NCBI RefSeq assembly: GCF_029784135.1
Contig: NC_073745.1
Span: forward strand, 106,216,365-106,280,364
DNA: 64,000 bases
Source: Toxorhynchites rutilus septentrionalis
Lineage: Eukaryota; Arthropoda; Insecta; Diptera; Culicidae
Reading direction: 5' to 3'
Shown: one piece after another, positions 22,126 through 33,236 of the stretch
Numbering within the stretch: the stretch's first letter is position 1
Layout: the number at the start of each line of letters is the position of its first letter
Made by a program: the position numbers and the translations under genes
The notes under the pieces: model-generated
Database searches by the model: none
Told to the model about the DNA's origin: nothing
Seen by the model: the letters and a program-made list of their open reading frames with translations, nothing else

Positions 22126-22671
22126 ATGAAGCAAATGACCTTCAAGCCAAGGATTCCCACAGGATTAGGAGGCCTCAAAAGTTCTCGGGCCTACCAGGAA
22201 GCAGGAAGAGATGGAGGTGGACCAAAAAAAGATCGCTTTCCAGTCGAACCAGCCCACAATGAGAAGTACATCTATCCAGATGTGGATTGGATCGAAGATG
22301 AAATTCCGCCACCACTTGTGCCGAGCGATAGACCCCAGGTATGGTTTTGGAGCATTGCTCATTCGAACATGGATTTTATCGAGAATGAAAGGCCGCCGCC
22401 GTTGGTTCCCAATGACACATATCTTCGGGCTGACGACGAGGATGTGTTCGATTGGGAACCAACTAACTTTTCAGAAATCGAAGATGCCATATTCAGGAAG
22501 ATGAAAGCTGAAAGAAGTCTTTGGAATATTAGGGCCGAAAATGAAAAATTGAAACAGGAGAATGAAAATCTGAAGGCAACGAAAGGAGTGAGTCTCCTAA
22601 ATTGTTTCTGTTTTAGCTTATTGTTGTGCATGATAGGCGTGGTGGCGAGGGCGGTTTTCAATTATTTTTAG
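22126..22671 (+). CDS. 181-aa tail-anchored coiled-coil ORF (U5)
   Basis: Open throughout, with two private changes: K148N in the coiled coil and a cysteine-to-phenylalanine change in the Cys triplet (NCFCF). Confidence 0.5.
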   Translation: MKQMTFKPRIPTGLGGLKSSRAYQEAGRDGGGPKKDRFPVEPAHNEKYIYPDVDWIEDEIPPPLVPSDRPQVWFWSIAHSNMDFIENERPPPLVPNDTYLRADDEDVFDWEPTNFSEIEDAIFRKMKAERSLWNIRAENEKLKQENENLKATKGVSLLNCFCFSLLLCMIGVVARAVFNYF

Positions 22672-24566
22672 AATTAATAATTAAGGATGTTTTGTTTTTG
22701 TTACGTGTTGTAGAGTTTATTTAAGCTCCTGTTATATTTTTAGATGATTTTTTTGGGTTTTTGGGTTTATTAACTAATTACTTATTTATTATTATTCAAT
22801 TTTTTAATTGAATTTTTCAAAATGAAAGGCATCAAATCATGTTTTATAATGCATTGTAGTTTTAGTGGAATTGTATTAAATATAACATTTTACGAAAAAT
22901 GATAGGGTTTTTATGCCTTTTTGAGAGAGAACATTTGCGTTGTTCTACTCACAGAGGCTTTTCCCTATTCAAAAAGATAAAGATTTTAGATGATTTTTTG
23001 AGGTTTTTTAGTTTTAAGTCTCGTTGAGGTTTTTAGGTTTAGTAATTTATTTTTTATTCATTGCTATTTAAATTTTTAATTGAATTTAATAACATTTAAC
23101 GAAAAATGATAGGGTTTTTATGCCTTCTGAGAAAGAATATTGTATTGTTCTACTCACAGAGGCTTTTCCCTATTCTTAAACAAGAACAATTCTTGATTGT
23201 CGAAAAAATATGATTGATTTCAAATAAAACCTTTAAAAATGTATTCCATTTTGTTTTATTATAATAATTTGCACTAGTCCCTCCAAACGCAAATATCATT
23301 TGAAGGGTTTTTTGTCTGCTGTATTCGGCTTTCTTTGTTTTCAAAACAATCAAATCTTTCTTTTTCTCTTTCTCTTCAACTTTTCCGGTCTCTTCATCTC
23401 TCTATCTCTTAATCACTTTATCTGTTCATCTCTTGGTCTTTTGATCTCTTTATCCTTTTATCTTTTTATTTCTTTATCTCTTTATCTCTTTATCTCTTTA
23501 TCTCTATATCTCTTTATCTCTTCATCTATTCATCTCTTCATCTCTTTATCTCTTTTCGCCTTATCTCTTCACCTCATTTATCTCTTTATCTATTTATCTC
23601 TTTCTCTCTTTATCTCTGTATCTCTGTATCTTTTTATCTCTTTATCTCTTTATCTTTCTCTCTTTATCTCTTTCTCTTTTTATCTTTTTCTCAATTTATT
23701 CCCATCTCTTCATCTCATTCTTATTTTCTCACTTTCGCACTTTGCCACTTTTTCACATTCTCAGTTTATTATTTTCATCATTTTACTCATTTTCTCACAT
23801 CCACTTTCACACTTTCCAACATTCGCTCTTTTTTACATTTGTTGTCGGTAACGATCTGTACTCACCGTTTCATCAGGATTTTATTGTTCACTAGCTGACC
23901 CGCCTAACTTCGTCCCGCCCAGAATGGATTTTTATTGTTATGAATACTTTCAATCATTCACGTTTTCTTAATAAGTGAACGCTCATAGTAAAAGGAAATT
24001 GTAAAAGCTCAATTAGAATCCTTCACAATTTCTTTTTACTATAAACTTAATAGAACTTCTACCAAATCTCGTCATTATAATATTCTCGTATAATATTCAT
24101 TCATTCTCGTTCAAGATTCTTCAATCACTTGCATTTAGTTTCCACTTCACCCCCCGATAGGTTGAAATTAATCCACCGAAAATGACTGTAGTGAAAGTGA
24201 AAGGTGTATGTATGAAATTCAATCACATTTATTATCTTCGAAAATAACTAGCCCTGATCCGAATCATCCAGCTTGAACCGAAATTTGAAATTTGGAGAAA
24301 AATTCAGACGAATTTCAAATAATTATTTTAGTCGTTGCACCATCTGGTTATAAATCAAATGCCATTCATAAAGTCTGTGATTTGATTCTTTCTGGGAGCC
24401 CTAAATTTAAAAAGCTTGCATTATCTGGAAACGATATGAAAGAACGACATTGGAAATTATTGTTTATAGAACTGTCACGTCAGAATATATGTTTACCTTT
24501 GCTTCCATCGTGTTTCGCGTCTCGTCCTGTTCAGTTTTCTCACGTAAAATTTTTGTTAGCAGCAAA

Positions 24567-25462
24567 ATGAGTTTTACTTTCGGTAACCCGGTTGCGAGCG
24601 TTGCGCCAACGATGGGCACCACCAATCCAGTGACGACCGCCAGTACTGGTTTCGGATTTGGCGCGTCTACATTCGGAGTTCCGGCTCTACCACGTCTGCT
24701 GCAGCTGCTACCTCATCTAGTGCTCCGACACTTAGTTTCGGTGCAGGTTTTACAGCTACAACTTCGGTCACAGCAGCCGGTCAATTAACGTTGGGAAGTT
24801 TCACCGTTTCAAATCCAGCAGCTCAGCCGGCGGCAAATTTGACAACGACCACGCAAACAACTCAGTCATCTTCGGTATCCGGTACACAGCTGAACTTCTG
24901 TCAGTTGGAAGAATTCATAAACAAATGGACGCTCGAGTTGGAGGAACAGGAGAAGCTTTTTACTAACCAAGCTACCCAGGTGAACGCTTGGGATAAACTT
25001 TTGTTGGGCAATGGCGAAAAAATAGTTGCCCTCAATGAGGCTGTCGAGAAGGTGAAGGCCGAGTAAGATGCAATGGAGCAGGAGCTAGAATTCGTCACTG
25101 CTCAGCATACCGATTTGGAGGAGTGTATTATACCGCTCGAGGAGGAACTTTCCAAAATCGTTCAGGTTGATATCGAACGAGGCCAAACTTACTCAATGGC
25201 GGAAACATTAGACTCGCAGCTCAAACAAATGTCCGAGGATCTCAAGGAAGTGATTGAACATATAAACGAGTCGAACAAATACTCCGATCCGAGCGATCCT
25301 TTGGTGCAGATTGGAAAGATACTAAATGCTCACATGAATTCTCTACAATGGATTGAATCATCCACCTCCAGCATAACCACCCGTTTGGAGGAAATTGGTA
25401 AAATGCACGATACACTGAGGAAGGATAACGAGCGATCATTTCGGTTGTATTATGACAATTAA
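24567..25462 (+). pseudogene. Nup62: Nup62-like pseudogene (U6)
   Basis: Array-wide lesions plus a private 12-nt in-frame deletion in the Ala/Thr-rich part (CACAGCAGCCGG, near 24770). Confidence 0.9.
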
Positions 25463-26024
25463 AACTCGACATAGTTGGTATTTCAATAAAGATATGTAAA
25501 TGTTGAAATTAATGTTCTTCTTTTTCATTCAATGATGTTACGCACATTCCACATTATAAGCATTGTTCCAACAGTGATCGTCATTTGCTTGTGCACCCCG
25601 ATGAGGAAAAAATCGAGTGCGAGTTTTGCCACAAAAAGTTCATCGATTCCGGATATTTCCTTAGCATTGGCAGATAAATTACTGAGGCACAAATGGTTTC
25701 GGTCGAATTTTCTGATTTGACAATACACAAGGAAGGGTTCCTTTAGAACACTTTTCAAACTATTGAACAATTGAAAAATACCGAACAAAACCAAAAACGT
25801 TTTCGTTACATTTTTCGTCAATAGTATTTTTTCATTTTACACCATATAAAATCATACCATACACATAATAATGTCAGAAAGAAAAATGATGCAAAAGTAG
25901 GCCGAAAGCTTTTTCCTTGCATTTTGATTCGATCAAAGCAAGCATTGTGTGTATGGAATAACAATGCTCACTGAAGGTTATAACAACAAAAAAAGAGCAA
26001 GTAATATAACCTTCAGCCAGGAAA

Positions 26025-26570
26025 ATGAAGCAAATGACCTTCAAGCCAAGGATTCCCACAGGATTAGGAGGCCTCAAAAGTTCTCGGGCCTACCAGGAAG
26101 CAGGAAGAGATGGAGGTGGACCAAAAAAAGATCGCTTTCCAGTCGAACCAGCCCACAATGAGAAGTACATCTATCCAGATGTGGATTGGATCGAAGATGA
26201 AATTCCGCCACCACTTGTGCCGAGCGATAGACCCCAGGTATGGTTTTGGAGCATTGCTCATTCGAACATGGATTTTATCGAGAATGAAAGGCCGCCGCCG
26301 TTGGTTCCCAATGACACATATCTTCGGGCTGACGACGAGGATGTGTTCGATTGGGAACCAACTAATTTTTCAGAAATCGAAGATGCCATATTCAGGAAGA
26401 TGAAAGCTGAAAGAAGTCTTTGGAATATTAGGGCCGAAAATGAAAAATTGAAACAGGAGAATGAAAAGCTGAAGGCAACGAAAGGAGTGAGTCTCCTAAA
26501 TTGTTGCTGTTCTAGCTTATTGTTGTGCATGATAGGCGTGGTGGCGAGGGCGGTTTTCAATTATTTTTAG
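26025..26570 (+). CDS. 181-aa tail-anchored coiled-coil ORF (U6)
   Basis: Open; differs from U2 by F163S next to the cysteine triplet (NCCCSS), a change shared with U7-U10. Confidence 0.5.
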   Translation: MKQMTFKPRIPTGLGGLKSSRAYQEAGRDGGGPKKDRFPVEPAHNEKYIYPDVDWIEDEIPPPLVPSDRPQVWFWSIAHSNMDFIENERPPPLVPNDTYLRADDEDVFDWEPTNFSEIEDAIFRKMKAERSLWNIRAENEKLKQENEKLKATKGVSLLNCCCSSLLLCMIGVVARAVFNYF

Positions 26571-28148
26571 AATTAATAATTAAGGATGTTTTGTTTTTGT
26601 TACGTGTTGTAGAGTTTATTTAAGCTCCTGTTATATTTTTAGATGATTTTTTGGGCTTATTAACTAATTACTTACTTATTATTATTCAATTTTTTAATTG
26701 AATTTTTCAAAATAAAAACCATCAAATCATGTTTTATAATGCATTGTAGTTTTAGTGGAATTGTATTAAATATAACATTTTACGAACAATTATAGGGTTT
26801 TTATGCCTTTTTGAGAGAGAACATTTGCGTTGTTCTACTCACAGAGGCTTTTCCCTATTCAAAAAGATAAAGATTTTAGATGATTTTTTGAGGTTTTTTA
26901 GTTTTTAGTCTCGTTGAGGTTTTTAGGTTTAGTAATTTATTTTTTATTCATTGCTATTTAAATTTTTAATTGAATTTAATAACATTTAACGAAAAATGAT
27001 AGGGTTTTTATGCCTTTCTGAGAAAGAATATTGTATTGTTCTACTCACAGAGGCTTTTCCCTATTCTTAAACAAGAACAATTCTTGATTGTCGAAAAAAT
27101 ATGATTGATTTCAAATAAAACCTTTAAAAATGTATTCCATTTTGTTTTATTATAATTTGCTCTAGTCCCTCCAAACGCAAATATCATTTGAAGGGTTTTT
27201 TGTCTGCTGTATTCGGCTTTTTTGTTTTCAAAACAATCAAATCTCTCTTTTTCTCTTTCTCTTCAACTTTTCCGGTCTCTTCATCTCTCTATCTCTTAAT
27301 CACTTCATCTGTTCATCTCTTGGTCTTTTGATCTCTTTATCCTTTTATCTTTTTATTTCTTTATCTCTTTATCACTTTATCTCTTTATTTCTTTATCTCT
27401 ATATCTCTTTATCTCTTCATCTATTCATCTCTTCATCTCTTTATCTCTTTTCGCCTTATCTCTTCACCTCATTTATCTCTTTATCTATTTATCTCTTTCT
27501 CTCTTTATCTCTGTATCTCTGTATCTTTTTATCTCTTTATCTTTCTCTCTTTATCTCTTTCTCTTTTTATCTTTTTCTCTTTTTCTCAATTTATTCCCAT
27601 CTCTTCATCTCATTCTTATTTTCTCACTTTCGCACTTTGCCACTTTTTCACATTCTCAGTTTATTATTTTCAGCATTTTACTCACTTTCTCACATCCACT
27701 TTCACACTTTCCAACATTCGCTCTTTTTCACATTTGTTGTCGGTAACGATCTGTACTCACCGTTTCATCAGGATTTTATTGTTCACTAGCTGACCCGCCT
27801 AACTTCGTCCCGCCCAGAATGGATTTTTATTGTTATGAATACTTTCAATCATTCACGTTTTCTTAATAAGTGAACGCTCATAGTAAAAGGAAATTGTAAA
27901 AGCTCAATTAGAATCCTTCACAATTTCTTTTTACTATAAACTTAATAGAACTTCTACCAAATCTCGTCATTATAATATTCTCGTATAATATTCATTCATT
28001 CTCGTTCAAGATTCTTCAATCACTTGCATTTAGTTTCCACTTCACCCCCCGATAGGTTGAAATTAATCCACCGAAAATGACTGTAGTGAAAGTGAGAGGT
28101 GTATGTATGAAATTCAATCACATTTATTATCTTCGAAAATAACTAGCC

Positions 28149-28645
28149 TAGGATTGGTTCGACAACTCGCAAGCAGATCGGACAAGTTTTTAATCGATCC
28201 AACAAAGGTGTTTTTTTCACATCGAATAATAGTGTTCTTTTTCACCGGTTGCGCTTGCGAGTGGAGCGAAGTTTAAAGTGGTGCGCGCTGAGGATCCAAA
28301 TCAGACACATTCATCACACACGCCACACAGCCGCGGCAAGTAGAAATTTATTTTTCTTTTGTTTCCCTATCATTCCTTCTACCTTCTGTGCACGATTTAC
28401 ACCATTGTTCAACTTTGTGTTAACCAAATCGGCAAACGTTGGCATTAGGGGTGATCATTATTTCTTATATACCGTTGAACTTTTATTGGATTTTTTTTTT
28501 CATTTTATCATTTTATTTAACATAAAATAAATTGAATTTAATATTCGCATCATAACCTTATTAAAAATATTTTTTTCACTTATTTATTTATTTTGATTAT
28601 CATTATATTCTGTTCATATCGAACAGTTGACCGATTTTTTTTTAT
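28149..28645 (+). other. LINE 5' UTR
   Basis: About 500 bp from the target duplication to the ORF1 start, with no long frame. It presumably holds the internal promoter. The end is AT-rich with poly-T just before the ATG. Confidence 0.6.
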
Positions 28646-29992
28646 ATGGCTGAGGGCGGGAAGGATCCCCCATCGACGCCATTGAATATTTCCGATACCG
28701 ATCCTCCTCCTGAAGAGCAGGAAGATGAAGCAGAAATTGAGGAAGAAACTTCTGTATATGAAGTTGGAAGTTCCGAAGATGAGGACATTGAAGAAAAACA
28801 GGATTTTCGTCCAAAAGAATACCCTAGAGGCTCCAAAGGCCCATTCATTGTATACTTTAGACGAAAATCTAAACCTCTCAATGTCATTCGTATCTCGAAG
28901 GAACTTACTCAGAAGTTTTCCGAAGTTACCGAGATTACACGGATGGGGCCAGACAAACTACGAGTTGTCGTCTCAAGCAGGACCCAAGCGAACGAAATCA
29001 CGCGCTGCGACCTCTTTGCGATTGAGTATCGCGTATACGTGCCCTGTTGCAACGTCGAAATAGACGGCGTAATAACCGAAAAGGGTTTGACTCGAAAAGA
29101 GATTATCGATGGTGTCGGTCGCTTCAAGAACTCTTCACTTAAAAGTGTGAAGATTCTTGCATGCGATCGACTGAAATCTGTGTCACAAAAAAATGACAAA
29201 AGGGTTCTCAAACGGACAAACTCTTTTCGTGTGACTTTTGAGGGTTCCGCCCTTCCAAACTACGTTGCAATAGGTGCACTTCGTTTACCTGTTCGGTTGT
29301 TTGTACCCCGGGTAATGAAATGCAACAAATGTATGCAACTCGGTCACACGGCCGCCTATTGTTGCAATAAAAAACGTTGCGCAGATTGTGGAGAGAGCCA
29401 TGATGAGAATCCTTGCGCGAAAGAGCACAAGTGTCTTCATTGCGGCGGGACTCCTCATGATATTATTCAATGCCCGGTGTACAAACAACGAGGGGAAAAA
29501 ATCAAGCGTTCCTTAAAGGAACGTTCCAAGCGGACTTATGCAGAAATGCTTAAGTGTTCCGTTCCAACGACTCAGGACAATCCCTACTCCATTCTGCAGA
29601 ACGACGAGCCTGTTGCTGACGCTCCCAATGCAGGAAGTTCCGGTACATCGCAGGGTGCCGTCAGGAAAAGAAAAATTACTTCTTTTCCTTCACTCCCCAG
29701 AAAGACGACCGAAACTTCCCAAGTTGGAATGAAAACTCGAATTGAACGTGCTGAGAATAAACCGAAGCAAGTACCTCCTGGTTTAAGCGGTTCTTCTACG
29801 CACCAGGGGTCCTCAGCACTGCCCGGAGCAGCACCCACCCCGTCTGTTCCATTTTCGCGGTCGAGGCAACAGTCACAATCTGGTTTGCTTGCGCTTTTTG
29901 ACCTGGTGGACAACATTTCAAATGCTCTAAATATAAATGACCCTCTTAAAAGCATAGTATTATGTTTGCTTCCGATTGTGAGAACATTTTGA
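28646..29992 (+). pseudogene. LINE ORF1 (gag-like), 3' end displaced by element X
   Basis: 448 codons. The N-terminus is acidic (about 10-55). A gag-like nucleic-acid-binding region follows (about 65-220), then three CCHC knuckles at about 228-285: CNKCMQLGHTAAYC, CADCGESHDENPC and CLHCGGTPHDIIQC. A Ser/Pro/Gln-rich tail follows. In the family, this protein coats LINE RNA. The visible stop is created by element X. The native end lies past it at 30918-30964 and adds about 15 codons. The frame up to 29990 is intact. Confidence 0.85.
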
Positions 29993-30240
29993 CGTAGGAC
30001 TACGTCTTTCATTTCTATACCGGGGTGTAAAATCAAAGTTTCGAAAACGAAAGCGTTACGCCGGAGACCGAGATTTTGAGCGTTAATAGCTCCTAAACAA
30101 CTGAACGAAATGGTATGATAAACACTTCATTCGAAAGATAAAATGTCTACGCGTTATATACTTGTTACTTTTTGATCCAAAAACTTGTTTCAATAGTCTT
30201 AAAATTGCTTTCAAAACAGGCTATTGAAATCACCAATCGG

Positions 30241-30276
30241 TATATAAGCGAGCGGCGCTCGGAAATCCACTCAGTT
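30241..30276 (+). promoter_or_regulatory. TATA box and initiator in element X copy 1
   Basis: TATATAAG at 30241 is followed 30 nt later by TCAGTT at 30271, the arthropod initiator consensus at canonical spacing. The same arrangement is kept in copy 2 (37905 and 37935). Confidence 0.6.
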
Positions 30277-30333
30277 CTAATTGAACAGCGATTGGAGCTA
30301 TTGTCGCTGTTGCGGTGAAGCTCTTTATTTATC

Positions 30334-30414
30334 ATGAAAGCGCGGATGAACGGTGTCACCAAGAGCCTGTTTGTGCACCCTAGGCCAGAAGGGAATCTAT
30401 CAGGAGGAGAGTGA
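30334..30414 (+). CDS. 26-codon frame in element X (copy 1)
   Basis: First ATG downstream of the predicted start site, encoding a short basic peptide beginning MKARMNGVTK. The same frame occurs in copy 2 at 37999-38079. No known homologue comes to mind; it may be meaningless. Confidence 0.25.
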   Translation: MKARMNGVTKSLFVHPRPEGNLSGGE

Positions 30415-30959
30415 TGCCACCAACGGTTCCCTGGGAAGACATCGCTACACACACATACACGCGCGGCTGTTAACAGGTGGTTATCGAGTTGGCATTAACC
30501 ACTGGTGGGCTTCCAGTATCGAGGAAAATGTGGAAATATCTAATCGTTACTGAAAATAATCTGCCAGTTCCTTTGGGAATTTTCAAAATATATTCATGTG
30601 AAAGAATTTAATTGAATGTTTTCTATCCATGTAACACTGTGACCAAATACACTAGGTTTTGTGATTTTTCAATCAATCGCAATCAACAGGATAGCTTCTG
30701 AAGATTATTCTTCCCCATCAGTAGGATATTTCCGTATTCAATATTGAATGCATAAAACCTTGTGCCTCCAACGTAACGCTCTCGTTTTCGAAGATCTCCA
30801 AATATTCATTCATTCAGAATGAATTCAGATTCAACTTCATACAAATGATCTCTAAATCAACGATAGTCCTACGTTACCCTTGCGGTTATACCATAGATAT
30901 AACCCACTTCCTGTTTTTGAAAGAAAAATGTGGTTTTTTAGCAGCGTTCATTTCCCTCG

Positions 30960-32662
30960 ATGCCTGATTCAGTGCAAGAGGTCAAGGGTTTGACCACTGT
31001 AATACAGTGGAATTGCAGAAGCATCATCCCTAAACTAGATCAATTTAAATTTTTAGTTCATAGTTCTAACTGTGATGTATTTTCCCTCTGTGAAACATGG
31101 CTTTCTTCAGCCGACGAGCTGAATTTCCACGATTTCAACATTATTCGCCTCGATCGAAATGACTCGTTTGGTGGCGTACTATTGGGGATCAAAAAATGTC
31201 ACTCCTTCTATAGAGTCACTCTCCCATCGATGACAGGCATTGAAGTTGTCGCTTGCCAGACACAAATCAATGGCAAAGACTTCTGCATTGCCTCGATATA
31301 TATTCCTCCAAGAACCATGGTCGGCCGCCATCAGTTTTTTGATATCATCGCGGCATTGCCGGAGCCGCGGCTAATCTTAGGTGACCTCAACTCCCATGGA
31401 ACAGCATTGGGGGTCACACTATGATGACAGCCGTGCCACGTTGATTTATGATCTGTGCGACAACTTCAACATGACAGTTTTAAATACAGGGGAAGCAACT
31501 AGGATAGCCAACCCTCCTGCACGGGCAAGTATGCTAGACATATCACTTTGCTCTTCTTCATTATCCCTGGATTGCACGTGGAAGGTAATCCAAGATCCCC
31601 TCGGTAGTGATCACCTGCCAATAATTTTATCGATCGCCAATGATTCAGGTTCTCGTGAGTCAGTCGATATTGCGTATGACCTCACGAAAAATATTGACTG
31701 GAGAAAATTTGCAGAAATAATATCTGAAGCACTTGTTTCAATGCATGAACTTCCTCCACTCGAAGAGTATAACTTTATATCGAGTTTGATTTACGAAAGC
31801 GCACTTCAAGCTCAAAAGAAACGTGTTCCTGCTACCACTTTCCGACGTCGTCCTCCATCACTTTGGTGGGACAAGGAGTGTTCAAAGGTCTACCTTGAAA
31901 AATCATCCGCTTTCAAAAAATTCAGGAAAACTGGAATGGTTTCGAAAGTACCAAGCTCTAGAAGCCGAACTAAAAGGTCTGATTAAAGCAAAAAAGCGTG
32001 GATATTGGCGGAAGTTCGTCAATGGTTTGTCAAGGGAGAGCTATGAGCACTCTTTGGAATACGGCTAGGAGAATGCGTGGCTGGAACCATACAAATGAAA
32101 GTGAGGAATACTCTGACCGTTGGATTTTCAAATTTGCAAGAAAGGTTTGTCCCGATTCCGTTCCTGCACAAAACGTCGTACGCGACATTCCGCTCCAATG
32201 CGACTATGAGAATTTTTCGATGGTAGAATTCTCAATTGCCCTCCTCTCATGTAACAATTCAGCTCCGGGGTCGGACAAGATTAAATTCAACTTATTGAAG
32301 AATTTTCCCGACTTGGCAAAACAGCGTTTGCTGAACATGTTCAACAAGTTTCTGGAGCTGAATATAGTCCCGCATGACTGGAGACAAGTGAGAGTGATAG
32401 CCATACGAAAACCCAACAAGCCGGCTTGCGATCACAATTCGTATAGGCCGATTGCAATGTTATCCTGTATTCGTAAATTGTTAGAGAAAATGATTCTACT
32501 TCGTTTGGACAAGTGGGTTGAAACGAACAATTTGCTGTCAAATACGCAGTTTGGCTTCCGCCGAGGTAAAGGGACGAACGATTGTCTCGCGCTGCTATTT
32601 TCTGAAATCCAAATCGCATTTGCTCGCAAAGAACAAATGGCTTCCGTTTTTCTCGATATCAA
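30960..32662 (+). pseudogene. LINE ORF2, endonuclease and N-terminal RT part
   Basis: Starts with MPDSVQEVKG at an ATG that overlaps the native ORF1 stop in ATGCCTGA. An AP-endonuclease domain is visible (QWNCRS, CETWL, GDLNSHGT, then GSDHLPI), followed by the first RT blocks (SYRPIAMLSCIRKLLEK, FGFRRGKGTND, VFLDI). Frame changes near 31405, 31930 and 32038 inactivate it. It is split at 32662 by the copia element and resumes at 37453. Confidence 0.85.
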
Positions 32663-32951
32663 TGTTAGCTATAATAAAGTGGGGGCAATATTTATAGTAA
32701 CGCCGCCACTACACCGCAATACTGGCAACATTACAGAGAGTGAAAAAAACGTGCAAGGAGCACTATTTAGATTACTTGTTAGTCTGCACATTATACGCCA
32801 CGAATAAAGACGCATTTAGTTTATTATCTCGCGAGTTAAAACGTTTTTTCATTTCCGTTTGACACAATCACGTAATCCGGAATTATATCGAAATTCCGCT
32901 GGCCTGTTGGGTTGTCTAGTGTGTTCTGACGGTCCACTCTGTTGTCCCACA
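32663..32951 (+). repeat. Copia 5' LTR
   Basis: 289 bp, TG...CA termini, with AATAAAG near both the start (32675 region) and the middle (GAATAAAGACG). Confidence 0.95.
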
Positions 32952-33236
32952 GGTTATGGGCCCAGAGTTGTGTAAACGGCAAAGTGTTTAATCGGAGACA
33001 AGAAGTGCTTTGAGGAAGCCATTAGTGCGTGAAAAGTTTTTTTCGGCGTGGGTACGCTTTGGTACAGTTCTTTCGGCGGTTGCATTTGGCTCGAGCTGCG
33101 GGGCATCGTACGGCTGTGCTAGTGTGCGTGCATTCTTTGAGCAGTGTGAGCAGTCCATGTGACGGAGGTTGTGTGCGAGGTTAGAAGAAATTGGTTAGGT
33201 TTTCGTTCTTGTCGCGTGTGTCGATCGGAGAAGAAA

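Larger units (their letters stand above)
20116..24287 (+). repeat. Array unit U5 (4172 bp, with MITE)
   Basis: About 3908 bp of unit plus a hAT-like MITE at 20298-20553. It shares a 7-bp duplication (GAAATTTGAAATTTGG) at its left edge with U6 only, which groups U5 and U6. Confidence 0.95.
24288..28148 (+). repeat. Array unit U6 (split by the LINE)
   Basis: Interrupted at 28148 by the LINE and continued at 47383-47419. Without the insertion it is about 3.89 kb. The LINE target duplication is AACTAGCC. Confidence 0.95.
29991..30913 (+). mobile_element. Element X, copy 1 (unclassified, 923 bp)
   Basis: Inserted in a run of five T in ORF1 (TTTT on each side). It starts with a perfect hairpin GACGTAGGACTACGTC (29991-30006). 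The inverted match AGTCCTACGT lies about 60 bp from its right end, which is CACTTCCTG. A second copy at 37655-39684 defines both ends. There is no long ORF. It carries a promoter-like TATA/initiator pair and a 26-codon frame. I cannot assign a superfamily; the 4-bp duplication is compatible with several DNA transposon groups. Confidence 0.75.

Noticed and set aside
29991..30913. Helitron identity for element X
   Set aside because: The ends are not TC...CTRR and insertion is into a T-run rather than between A and T; the 5' hairpin is at the wrong end.
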